A DNA stretch of 7,829 nucleotides from JAVBNU01 sp031551265 (GCA_031551265.1 JAVBNU010000084.1:1-7829), one strand, 5' to 3'; counted from the stretch's first letter, positions 1 to 6,706 are shown. Notes: generated by a model not told the origin, from the letters alone. Translations and numbers: made by a program.

Positions 1-416
1 GTTTTCAACTGAGCATAAACGACAAATTTGTATGTGATTACCTCGCAGACGGCCTGATTGTCTCGACCCCTACAGGCTCAACAGCATACAATCTTTCGGC
101 AGGAGGCCCTGTTGCTTCGCCTGCACTAAAAGTATTTATCATCGCGCCAATTTGCCCTCACACTTTGACTGCACGTCCTTTGGTTATTCCGGCTGATGAG
201 GTTATAACAATTACAACCTGCGAAACGGACGAAAAATTCATCCTGAGTGCTGACGGCCAAATTACACAAGACATTGAAAAAGAGACACCAACAATAATTA
301 AAGAACACGGCAAAAAAGCTAAACTAGTTATGGTAAAAAAAGAAAACAACGGATTTTATTCTGTTTTAAGAGAAAAACTACACTGGGGAGTTGCACCAAC
401 CTGCAAGTATGATTGA
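1..416 (+). CDS. nadK: NAD kinase, C-terminal part (5' end outside window)
   Basis: NAD kinase phosphorylates NAD to NADP in the cytoplasm, using ATP or polyphosphate. About 137 residues are visible in the frame whose first full codon is at 3-5. The family hallmark DG followed by STPTGSTAY and SAGGP lies at about 48-110. The conserved C-terminal block PICPHTLTARPLVIP follows, and then LSADGQ (243-260), which matches the family LSxDGQ motif. These belong to the substrate-binding C-terminal half. The GDG and NE/ND motifs of the N-terminal half would lie upstream of the window. The TGA stop is at 414-416, and the last 8 bases overlap the recN start, so the two genes are almost certainly co-transcribed and perhaps translationally coupled. 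Linkage of nadK and recN is known in several bacterial groups. An internal TTG at 165 is not the start, because conserved kinase sequence continues upstream to the window edge. Confidence 0.95.
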   Translation, partial: FQLSINDKFVCDYLADGLIVSTPTGSTAYNLSAGGPVASPALKVFIIAPICPHTLTARPLVIPADEVITITTCETDEKFILSADGQITQDIEKETPTIIKEHGKKAKLVMVKKENNGFYSVLREKLHWGVAPTCKYD

Positions 417-2067
417 GAATCTAGTTATCAAAAATTTTATACTTATCGACGAGCTGAAATTAAACTTTTCGGAAGGCTTTAACGTGTTCACAGGCGAGAC
501 CGGCGCCGGAAAAAGTATTATCATCAACGCAATTGATATAGCCTTCGGCGCAAAAGCAACAAAAGACCTCATCAAAACCGGTAAAGATACCGCAACAATT
601 GAATTATCAGTAAAATTCAACGATAAATTCCCTGTGAGTTTTTTAGAAGAAAACGGAATTGATTTATACGGAAATGAACTAATCATTTCAAAAGAAATAA
701 CTCAAACATCAAGCCGTTCGCGAGTAAACGGCGCAATGGTTACTCAGGAAGTTATCAAAAAGCTTCGTGAACTGCTTATTGATATTCACTCTCAACATGA
801 AACTTATGTCTATATTCAACCGAAACACCATATAAGACTATTGGACAACTTTGGCGATGAAATGCATAAAAACTTGCTTTACAGTTACCAAAAAACATAT
901 GCAGAATATTCAGAAATATTTAAAAAACTTGAAATTGCCACAAACGGCGCTAGTTCAACAGAACAAGAAGTTGAGTTCTTAAAATATCAAATTAACGAAA
1001 TAGAAGAAGTAAAAATCGAAAACCCGGGCGAGGACAGTGAGTTAAGCGCAGAATTAGAAATTCTCTCGAACGCCGAAACCCTCAAAGACCTTACATTTTC
1101 GTCATATTGGGGATTATACGGCGATGACGCTAACTTAATCCAAAATCTCTCCTCCATTAAAAACAACCTCAGCAAAGCGACTGACTACGACAAAAACCTT
1201 TCACAGTGGGAAGAAGAAATTGTAAATGCACTGGAAATACTCAAAGAAGCTGCCAGCGCGCTACGCAACTATTCGGAAAACATAAGCGCCGACCTCGAAA
1301 AAATCGATAACATCAACGCGCGCATTGAAATGCTAAACAAAATCAAGCGCAAATACGGAAACTCGCTGGAAGAGGTAATCGCGCAATATGACAAACTTTG
1401 CGCACAACTCAACGGAATAGAATTTTCGAAAGATGATATTGAACGGCTGGAAATAGAATTGCAACAAATTAAAAGCGTACTTGAAGAATGCGCTCAAAGA
1501 CTTTCCTCATCGAGAATTAAACTCGCTGACGAATTATCAGTGCTTTTGAGCAATGAGCTTGAAAAATTAGAGCTGCCAAAAGTTAAATTTAAAGTAAACG
1601 TCGAAAACACTAACGACAAATTCAGTGAAACCGGCAAAGACATCGTCGAATTTTTTATATCAACAAACATTTCGGAGCCGCTAAAGCCACTCGCCAAAAT
1701 CGCATCAGGCGGCGAAATTTCACGTGTAATGCTTGCGATTAAAACAATTTTCGCAAAAACAGACAACATCAACACCGTTATTTTCGACGAGATAGACACA
1801 GGCGTCTCAGGCAGCGTCGCTCAGGCGGTATCAGATGAATTGGTTGAACTGGCGAAAACCCATCAGGTTATCTGCATCACACACCAGCCGATAATTGCAG
1901 CCAAAGCGCCAAAATATTTCTACGTTAAAAAATCACAAAACGATTCAACAGAAGTAAACGTTTTCGACCTGGATGAAGAAAACAAAATCAAAGCCCTTGC
2001 CATAATGGCAAGCGGCGATATAAATGCAGAAGCCATGAACTTCGCAAGACAACTGGTTAAAGGATAG
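409..2067 (+). CDS. recN: DNA repair protein RecN (SMC-like ATPase)
   Basis: RecN is a cytoplasmic SMC-family ATPase that acts early in recombinational repair of double-strand breaks. The 552-residue product matches the usual family length of about 550. Visible motifs in order are Walker A GETGAGKS at residues 29-36, the DIHSQHE block at 125-131 (family DIHGQHE, with Gly replaced by Ser), and a charged coiled-coil region at about 160-400 containing the typical KIKRKYG at 311-317. Then come the ABC signature SGGE at 433-436, Walker B VIFDEIDTG at 457-465 with D460 and E461, and the H-loop ITHQP at 490-494. The ATG at 409 is chosen because it yields the canonical start MIENLVIKNF. A TTG at 391 would add six unsupported residues directly against a GGGGAG. 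No well-spaced Shine-Dalgarno precedes the ATG, so translation may be coupled to nadK, which it overlaps by 8 bases. All ATPase motifs are intact, so the gene looks functional. Confidence 0.97.
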   Translation: MIENLVIKNFILIDELKLNFSEGFNVFTGETGAGKSIIINAIDIAFGAKATKDLIKTGKDTATIELSVKFNDKFPVSFLEENGIDLYGNELIISKEITQTSSRSRVNGAMVTQEVIKKLRELLIDIHSQHETYVYIQPKHHIRLLDNFGDEMHKNLLYSYQKTYAEYSEIFKKLEIATNGASSTEQEVEFLKYQINEIEEVKIENPGEDSELSAELEILSNAETLKDLTFSSYWGLYGDDANLIQNLSSIKNNLSKATDYDKNLSQWEEEIVNALEILKEAASALRNYSENISADLEKIDNINARIEMLNKIKRKYGNSLEEVIAQYDKLCAQLNGIEFSKDDIERLEIELQQIKSVLEECAQRLSSSRIKLADELSVLLSNELEKLELPKVKFKVNVENTNDKFSETGKDIVEFFISTNISEPLKPLAKIASGGEISRVMLAIKTIFAKTDNINTVIFDEIDTGVSGSVAQAVSDELVELAKTHQVICITHQPIIAAKAPKYFYVKKSQNDSTEVNVFDLDEENKIKALAIMASGDINAEAMNFARQLVKG

Positions 2068-2079
2068 AGGAGTAAATAA

Positions 2080-3045
2080 ATGAAAAAAATACTATCAACA
2101 ATATGCATAATGCTAATGATATTTTCGATGATATCAACGGCAAACGCCAATGTAGATAATAAATCAATCACAATTTCACGAGAAGTGGTGAAACTAAAAA
2201 GCACGCTGGACGCGCAATACAACGGCTTTGAATACAAAATCAAAAACACCACAAAACAAAAATTGTATATCAGCAAATTCATTGTCGAAAACGGAGTAGA
2301 CCCTCAGGAAGCATATGGCGTTACCAAACGTAACGGCTGGGCTGCAGCAGGCGTCACATGTGTATACGGCTGGCAATATGCAGCGCCGACATTAGGCTTG
2401 TCAGCAGTAGCCGCTGTAGTTGCCTCACCATTATTTGTCGGAGCCAGTGCGCTTGGCAATATGGGCGCATCTCAAGAAGCAAACCGTTTTGCCACCAAAC
2501 CAATTGCCGAAAACTATATAAAAAGCGGTGACACAATAAAATTCAAAACATTTGCCCCCAAAGGCACGCTGCCAACTATCACCCTTCTCATAGAAGACCC
2601 TGACACAGGAAAATATTACGCATACGTAAACACTACTTTTGGGAACCAATTTACAGCTGTTGATATAAATAAAACTGCACCACTTGATGAACAAATGGAG
2701 AGTCTGGGGTTTACGAAAGTAAAAAATGAAACAGAAGAAGCAGCTACAGAAGACAATGCCGAAACAGAAGCAGTAAACAAGACAACGGATACAAAGCTCA
2801 CAAAAGATGCCCAAAAAAATGGTTATAATGACATGATTCAAAAAATGGGTGAAAAAGCCAAAGAAATAAAAGAAGCAACATCTATTGAAGAATTTAATAA
2901 AAAACCTACAACTGATGAGGCCGCTGCATCAGGACAAAAAATGCCTGAGCCGGAAGCATTAAAATTCAATACCAACGTGACTACCGACCCGAATGCACAA
3001 ATAAAACAACCTTTTGAGGGCTCAAAAAACTTTACATCATTTTAA
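2080..3045 (+). CDS. exported protein of unknown function with Ala/Gly-rich hydrophobic segment
   Basis: I do not recognise this 321-residue protein. Residues 1-23 form a Sec signal peptide: a KK N-terminus, a hydrophobic core, and a likely cleavage site after ANA at 21-23. Residues 25-90 look like alternating beta strands (around FEYKIKN and KLYISKF). Residues 103-128 are rich in Ala, Val and Gly and could be a transmembrane helix or a membrane-inserting hairpin. Residues 150-197 are again beta-like (DTIKFKTFAP, YYAYVNTTFG). From about 200 to the end the chain is charged, Glu/Lys/Thr-rich and probably disordered. Possible C94 is the only cysteine in the mature part. The start is firm: AGGAG at 2068-2072 sits 7 bases before the ATG. 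The gene begins 12 bases after the recN stop, so it probably rides on the nadK-recN transcript. Nothing links it functionally to DNA repair. A surface or periplasmic role is inferred from the signal peptide only. Confidence 0.85.
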   Translation: MKKILSTICIMLMIFSMISTANANVDNKSITISREVVKLKSTLDAQYNGFEYKIKNTTKQKLYISKFIVENGVDPQEAYGVTKRNGWAAAGVTCVYGWQYAAPTLGLSAVAAVVASPLFVGASALGNMGASQEANRFATKPIAENYIKSGDTIKFKTFAPKGTLPTITLLIEDPDTGKYYAYVNTTFGNQFTAVDINKTAPLDEQMESLGFTKVKNETEEAATEDNAETEAVNKTTDTKLTKDAQKNGYNDMIQKMGEKAKEIKEATSIEEFNKKPTTDEAAASGQKMPEPEALKFNTNVTTDPNAQIKQPFEGSKNFTSF

Positions 3046-3126
3046 ATTAAATAGACCATGTATTAGCCTGAGAGGGTCATATTCAAAAACGTTCTCATGA
3101 ATTATAAAAAGTATATATAAGCAATT

Positions 3127-3132
3127 GGGGAA
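3127..3132 (+). promoter_or_regulatory. ribosome-binding site deciding the start of the following gene
   Basis: GGGGAA at 3127-3132 lies 7 bases upstream of the ATG at 3140, a normal Shine-Dalgarno distance. This favours ATG 3140 over an in-frame TTG at 3125, which overlaps the site itself and has no purine-rich tract before it. Confidence 0.6.
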
Positions 3133-3139
3133 CCTGAGA

Positions 3140-3934
3140 ATGTTAAATACAAGACGCGTGCTCTCATTTCTGTTGGTAATATTTTTATCAATGCAAATTT
3201 CATATTCTGCTATTACAGGCGGGGTAGAGAAAAGCGGCAGCGACAGCTCTAACAGAGTAATCGACTCCAAAACAAAATCACCTGTTCCCAACGCTCGCAT
3301 CACAATACCTCAGCTAAGATACTCAACAAAAACGGATAATGATGGTAGGTTTTTCCTTGACGCACAGGTTCACGGCCCGAACATACTGGGCGTCGAAAAA
3401 GATGGCTACAGACCATACTCACTCACTATTGACGACGCTACGCTCGGCAAGCCGCTGCAATTGAGCATTGAAAAGACAACGCCAAAAGACATTACGCTCG
3501 AAACAGATTTAATTCATATCGGTGATGATAACTACTCCGACTCTTCCGCACATGCCGGCGAATTCAGAGCTAAGGCCGTTGGCACATACTACTCAAAATC
3601 ATTCACACTAAAACCACTAGCTACTAATGAAAGCGCTTATTTGGTAGTAGGCTCCGTCATAGGGATAGACACGCTGTTGGCAGTCCAGCTAGGACAATCA
3701 CATGCTCGCAATGCATATGCGAGCCCGCCCGAAATATATTTTAACGGACAAAAACTTACCGAACTAAAATGCAACGGCGACGGCTTTAAAATCAAGCTCC
3801 CACCCTCGCTGATTCGCGCTAACCAACCGAATGAAATTACTCTAAGATGCGGGAAAAATCTGTTCCAACGCGCATACACGGACTATGACGACATCGAGTT
3901 CATGAACCTCTCAATCGAAGTTGAGCAGGATTAG
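3140..3934 (+). CDS. exported protein with carboxypeptidase-regulatory-like and beta-sandwich domains
   Basis: This is a 264-residue protein of unrecognised specific function. Residues 1-23 are a signal peptide: an RR pair at 5-6, a hydrophobic core at 8-19, and a likely cut after SYS or SYSA. Residues 39-98 match the carboxypeptidase-regulatory-like (CarboxypepD_reg) beta fold: VIDSKTKSPVPNARITI, then a TDNDGRF turn, then GVEKDGY. Residues 120-260 look like a galactose-binding-type beta-sandwich. They contain HIGDDNYSD at 126-134, PEIYFNGQKL at 197-206, KIKLPPSLI at 217-225 and DYDDIEFMNLSIEV near the end, the kind of layout found in carbohydrate-active proteins. C211 and C237 could form a disulfide. 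The fold assignment is from sequence pattern only and no catalytic residues are evident. A role in surface adhesion or glycan binding is inferred. It follows the previous exported-protein gene by 94 bases and ends in a TAG that overlaps the opposing gene. Confidence 0.8.
   Translation: MLNTRRVLSFLLVIFLSMQISYSAITGGVEKSGSDSSNRVIDSKTKSPVPNARITIPQLRYSTKTDNDGRFFLDAQVHGPNILGVEKDGYRPYSLTIDDATLGKPLQLSIEKTTPKDITLETDLIHIGDDNYSDSSAHAGEFRAKAVGTYYSKSFTLKPLATNESAYLVVGSVIGIDTLLAVQLGQSHARNAYASPPEIYFNGQKLTELKCNGDGFKIKLPPSLIRANQPNEITLRCGKNLFQRAYTDYDDIEFMNLSIEVEQD
3931..3934. other. TTAG: stop codons of two convergent genes overlap
   Basis: The four bases TTAG contain the TAG stop of the plus-strand exported-protein gene (3932-3934). 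Read on the minus strand they contain the TAA stop (3933-3931) of the small cysteine-containing gene. There is therefore no intergenic space for an intrinsic terminator, and the two transcripts are expected to overlap at their 3' ends. Confidence 0.9.
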
Positions 3935-4137
3935 CGTCTTTGAACGCCGGTGTTTTCGAACATTTTTCGCATTGAAGAAAGTGCGATATTTTTTAGTGAG
4001 CAGTCACCCTCGCCTGATACCACGCCAATACTGCGAAGTCGGCTGATTACAGTTTCGTTTAAGTCTTTAGGCGCAATATACAACGCACAATCGGGTGAGC
4101 ATTCTTTATCATTTCGAAAAGGACAAATTTTTACCAT
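3931..4137 (-). CDS. small cysteine-containing protein of unknown function
   Basis: This 68-residue protein has no signal peptide or membrane segment. Four cysteines stand out: C5, C13 and C17 in the N-terminal block CPFRNDKECSPDCALYI, and C46 in GDCSLKNIA. The pattern Cys-x7-Cys-x3-Cys plus a distant Cys suggests a small metal (zinc or iron-sulfur) site, or a disulfide knot if it were exported. A cytoplasmic metal site is likelier because there is no export signal. Small proteins with a CPF...C.PDCALY opening seem familiar among uncharacterised bacterial and phage proteins, but I cannot name a family. The start is well supported: AGGAG (minus strand, 4150-4146) lies 8 bases before the ATG. 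The gene begins 16 bases after the bioY stop, as the last member of the minus-strand unit. Its C-terminal stop overlaps that of the convergent gene. Confidence 0.8.
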   Translation of the reverse strand: MVKICPFRNDKECSPDCALYIAPKDLNETVISRLRSIGVVSGEGDCSLKNIALSSMRKMFENTGVQRR

Positions 4138-4153
4138 AATTATTACTCCTAAA

Positions 4154-4786
4154 TTAATTACCTATAGCCAACCACAGTATTTGTTTTGTTAATCTTGCCA
4201 AATATACAGCAAAAATAGAAATTATGAAATCGTATACAATCTTAAGCCCGTTCTGTAATACCAAAAAGTCATACGCATAAGACATTGATTCGTGGCGAAT
4301 TATTAAGACCAACAACAAATAAAACATGCCGGTCAGATGGATTACTAAAACACAAGCTAACGCAGCAAAAACTATGCTTCTAAACGAACACTCTTTTGAT
4401 AAAATCCAGGCAGCTATAAAAACCCCCGGAATATAGGCCAAAATATATCCGAAACTATACTCTAAAATATAATGCAGCCCACCACCCAAAGCATATATTG
4501 GGAAAAACAAACCACAAATAATATAGAGCAAAACCGAGAGTAACCCGAATTTACGCCCGAGAAGTGTTGCAATAAAAGCAATAACAGGCACCTGTGCGAT
4601 ATATGAATAATGCGCAGCCGCACCACGCAAGCCAAGCCAGCTGTAATTAAACTTAATCTGTGTAAACGTAGCAATAACGATTAAAAACGAGCACATCAGG
4701 GTGATTACAAGCGTTCCAAAACTAAATGCCAATTCTCTGTCATTGCACTTTAGCTGTTGAATTTCATCCTGTATACGTTTTGTCAT
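4154..4786 (-). CDS. bioY: biotin transporter S component, BioY family
   Basis: BioY is the integral-membrane substrate-capture component that takes up biotin, either alone or with an energy-coupling-factor (EcfA/EcfT) module. This 210-residue product is about family length and has around six hydrophobic segments (approximately 21-41, 62-76, 78-98, 110-129, 137-161 and 181-197). The central region follows the BioY pattern: Q65-VPVIAFIATLLG-x-KFG, then LLYIICGLFFPIYALGGG around 87-103, then GYILAY at 113-118. The next-to-last helix has the HLTGMFYL motif at 150-157, like the family HLLGLLYL. No ECF ATPase or T gene is visible here, so any energising module would be elsewhere. The N-terminal 23 bases overlap the end of rimI in another frame, which points to co-translation. 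No biotin-synthesis genes occur in the window; reliance on uptake is plausible but not shown. Another small-molecule ECF S component is the main alternative. Confidence 0.78.
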   Translation of the reverse strand: MTKRIQDEIQQLKCNDRELAFSFGTLVITLMCSFLIVIATFTQIKFNYSWLGLRGAAAHYSYIAQVPVIAFIATLLGRKFGLLSVLLYIICGLFFPIYALGGGLHYILEYSFGYILAYIPGVFIAAWILSKECSFRSIVFAALACVLVIHLTGMFYLLLVLIIRHESMSYAYDFLVLQNGLKIVYDFIISIFAVYLARLTKQILWLAIGN

Positions 4787-5312
4787 AAGTTACCGCTACC
4801 CCGTCAATATTTTCTTTAATTTTATCATATATTGACTTGAATTGGCTATACCAAATATTATCAGTAAACATAATCAACGCATCTTCATTATTGTCCTGAT
4901 AGTAACCTTTGCGCGTTCCGACCGATTTAAAACCGAATTTTTCGTACAACGAAATTGCGGCTATATTGCTAACGCGCACTTCAAGAGTAATAAATTTAAC
5001 CTTTTTATCATAACAGCACTCAATCGCCTCACGTAAAAGAAGTTGGGCAATTTTTTTTCTGCGATACTCAGGGTTGACACTCAAAGTAGTAATGTGCGCC
5101 TCTTCAAATATTATCCAGAATCCTATGTAGGCCAACACATTGCCGCTTTCATCTTTTGCACAATAATAATGCGCAAGATTATTTTGCAACTCATTATAAA
5201 ACGAATCTGCCGACCAATGATGGCGTCCGTACGAAAGCTGCTCCAATTCGACAATTGCCGGCACATCTGACGGCTGCATTTTGCTAATTACAATGTTAAA
5301 AATATCAGACAT
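4764..5312 (-). CDS. rimI: ribosomal protein bS18-alanine N-acetyltransferase (GNAT family)
   Basis: RimI transfers an acetyl group from acetyl-CoA to the N-terminal alanine of ribosomal protein bS18. The 182-residue protein has the GNAT order: a substrate region at 20-45, the acetyl-CoA strand TTLSVNPEYRR at 75-85, and the strongly RimI-like LEVRVSNIAAISLYEKFGF at 110-128, followed by GYYQDNNEDALIM. E111 and Y123 have the 12-residue spacing of the Glu and Tyr proposed as base and acid in Salmonella RimI. One oddity is the pyrophosphate-binding turn, usually RxxGxG/A, which here reads R-R-K-K-I-A, with Lys where Gly is usual. A tail of about 30 residues beyond the normal end (from about 151) is variable and tyrosine/lysine-rich. 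The ATG immediately follows the TAA of the Clp_N gene with only a weak GAAG upstream, so it probably depends on coupled translation. Another protein N-acetyltransferase specificity is possible. Confidence 0.87.
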   Translation of the reverse strand: MSDIFNIVISKMQPSDVPAIVELEQLSYGRHHWSADSFYNELQNNLAHYYCAKDESGNVLAYIGFWIIFEEAHITTLSVNPEYRRKKIAQLLLREAIECCYDKKVKFITLEVRVSNIAAISLYEKFGFKSVGTRKGYYQDNNEDALIMFTDNIWYSQFKSIYDKIKENIDGVAVTYDKTYTG

Positions 5313-6680
5313 TTATAAAAACTTCAAAATACCTTGCTTAATCTCTATGACATCTACGCCCAAATTAGTGAGAACACGCATCGCAATGCTGTTAGGCATC
5401 ATTGATATCGCTTCTAATAAGTGCTCAGAGTTAATTTTTTGTTTACTATTTTTTCTGGCAATATCCCAGGCGGTTTCAAGAATCTTTTTCGCCCGCTCAG
5501 TGAAAGTAATATGAGCATCATTATATTCATCGCCAAAACCGACGATTTTTTCTATTTCACTTCTCACATCTCTGATAGTAACACCCAAATCAGACAAGAC
5601 TTCTGCCCCAATACCGGCACCTTCATCCAGAATACCCAAAAGTATCATCTCAGAGCCGACAATATTTTTGCCGAGCCGTCTGGTTTCCTGTTTCGCTAAA
5701 CGCAAAATCGTAAGCGTTTCAGGCATCTGGCGCTCAATAGGTTTCACAATTTTGCTGCCAAGGATTGAGTCGTTCACGTTCAATTTTTTGAATATATTAT
5801 ACGCAATGCCGTTTTTTGATTTCAGCAATCCCAAAATAATATGCTCAGGCTCAAGTGTCACCGAACCAAGCTCTTTAGCGGTTTCAAGCGCGTACATAAT
5901 CGTCTTAAACGCGTTTGGAGTAAAAATAATTTGTTTTTCTTCAAACTCATCGTTACGGTTTTTTACTTCATTTAATTTTTCGCTAAATACTTCAGCGTTT
6001 ATGCCAAATTCATTGAAAATTTGAATCAATTCAGGATTTTCCTCAGTATCTTCTAAAATGGCCTGAATAATCTGTTCGGTACCCAAAATTTCGTAATTAG
6101 AAGTCGTAAGCTTGGCTGCAGCTTTTTCAAATATCTTTGCCGCACGTGAATCTTTAATATTTGCATCAATATTTTGGTAATCTGATTTTATCTCCGTTGC
6201 AGAAATATTTTCAGGGTGGTAATCAGTAGCTTTCAGCTTTTTCTTTTTATCCAAAAATTTGCAAACCGTATCAACAGTTTTGGGGATATTCAAATTAAAA
6301 TCTTCCAAAATAACTTTAACTTGAGACGAATTATCACTCAACAATGACAAAAATAAATGTTCCGTCAAAATATAAGAGTTGTTTAAATTTTTCGCAATGT
6401 CAAAAGCCCGTTTCAAAACATTTTTCAAATCATCACTAAAACAAACCTCCGGCTTGGCATTAGCAGTTTCTTTATTTTTCAAATGCTCTTTAATCGACAT
6501 CAAAAGCAAGTCCTGTTTTACGCCAGAAAACGACAGCAATTTGGTGCTCAAACAAGTTTTTTGCGTGATTAAACCCAGTAATAAATGTTCAGGATAAACA
6601 CAATCATGCTTCAATTCCGCAGCTTTTTCCTGAGCCGTTGTCAAAACATTAATGGCTTTTTCCGTAAATTTTTCGAACAA
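5313..6680 (-). CDS. triple Clp N-terminal-domain protein lacking an AAA+ ATPase
   Basis: The 455-residue protein consists of three tandem Clp_N (ClpA/ClpC N-domain) units, each a pair of helical half-repeats. Domain 1 is at about 2-145 and opens MFEKFTEKAINVL as in ClpC. A lysine-rich then polar linker spans 146-178. Domain 2 is at about 179-308 and is the most divergent in its first half. Domain 3 is at about 318-455 and is closest to ClpC (LAKQETRRLGKNIVGSEMILL and ITFTERAKKILE). In full-length Clp ATPases this domain receives substrates and adaptors. Here there is no Walker A, Walker B or AAA+ module, and the stop follows the third domain cleanly. The glutamate of the family (G)TEH motif is kept in all six half-repeats: E31, E107, E202, E279, E344 and E419. 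It is probably cytosolic. The start is TTG at 6680 with GAGG 7 bases upstream. It leads the unit containing rimI and bioY, downstream of a good promoter. Adaptor, decoy or phosphoarginine-reader roles are inference. Confidence 0.9.
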   Translation of the reverse strand: MFEKFTEKAINVLTTAQEKAAELKHDCVYPEHLLLGLITQKTCLSTKLLSFSGVKQDLLLMSIKEHLKNKETANAKPEVCFSDDLKNVLKRAFDIAKNLNNSYILTEHLFLSLLSDNSSQVKVILEDFNLNIPKTVDTVCKFLDKKKKLKATDYHPENISATEIKSDYQNIDANIKDSRAAKIFEKAAAKLTTSNYEILGTEQIIQAILEDTEENPELIQIFNEFGINAEVFSEKLNEVKNRNDEFEEKQIIFTPNAFKTIMYALETAKELGSVTLEPEHIILGLLKSKNGIAYNIFKKLNVNDSILGSKIVKPIERQMPETLTILRLAKQETRRLGKNIVGSEMILLGILDEGAGIGAEVLSDLGVTIRDVRSEIEKIVGFGDEYNDAHITFTERAKKILETAWDIARKNSKQKINSEHLLEAISMMPNSIAMRVLTNLGVDVIEIKQGILKFL

Positions 6681-6687
6681 AATACTA

Positions 6688-6691
6688 CCTC
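6688..6691 (-). promoter_or_regulatory. ribosome-binding site supporting a TTG start
   Basis: On the minus strand GAGG (6691-6688, within GTGAGGTAG) lies 7 bases before the TTG at 6680-6678. Together with the ClpC-like opening MFEKFTE, it fixes the unusual TTG as the true start rather than a later ATG. Confidence 0.7.
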
Positions 6692-6706
6692 ACTATGTAC
6701 CACTAC

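Noticed and set aside
391..408. TTG at 391 as an upstream start for recN
   Set aside because: It adds six residues not found at the RecN N-terminus, and the purine tract GGGGAG touches the TTG with no spacing. ATG 409 gives the canonical opening.
1920..2841. Long minus-strand open frames at 1920-2282 and 2431-2841
   Set aside because: They lie opposite well-supported plus-strand genes and have hydrophobic or Cys-rich composition typical of antisense shadow frames. No family features are present.
3125..3139. TTG at 3125 as start of the second exported protein
   Set aside because: It overlaps the best ribosome-binding site (GGGGAA, 3127-3132), which is correctly spaced for ATG 3140. The signal peptide is complete from that ATG.
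3046..3139. Promoter or hairpin in the gap between the two exported-protein genes
   Set aside because: AT-rich -10-like strings (TATAAA at 3103, TATATA at 3112) have no acceptable -35 at the right distance. The inverted repeat TGAGA/TCTCA (3069-3073, 3093-3097) is five base pairs with a 19-base loop, which is too weak to call.
3934..3947. Small hairpin GCGT / ACGC just after the convergent stops, as a terminator
   Set aside because: The stem is only four base pairs with a six-base loop, and no proper T-run follows on either strand. It also lies within the coding sequence of the small Cys gene.
5313..6680. Triple Clp_N gene as a truncated clpC pseudogene
   Set aside because: The array has three intact units, a ClpC-like start, a promoter, a clean stop, and tight junctions with rimI. 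No AAA+ remnant is visible in the rimI region downstream.
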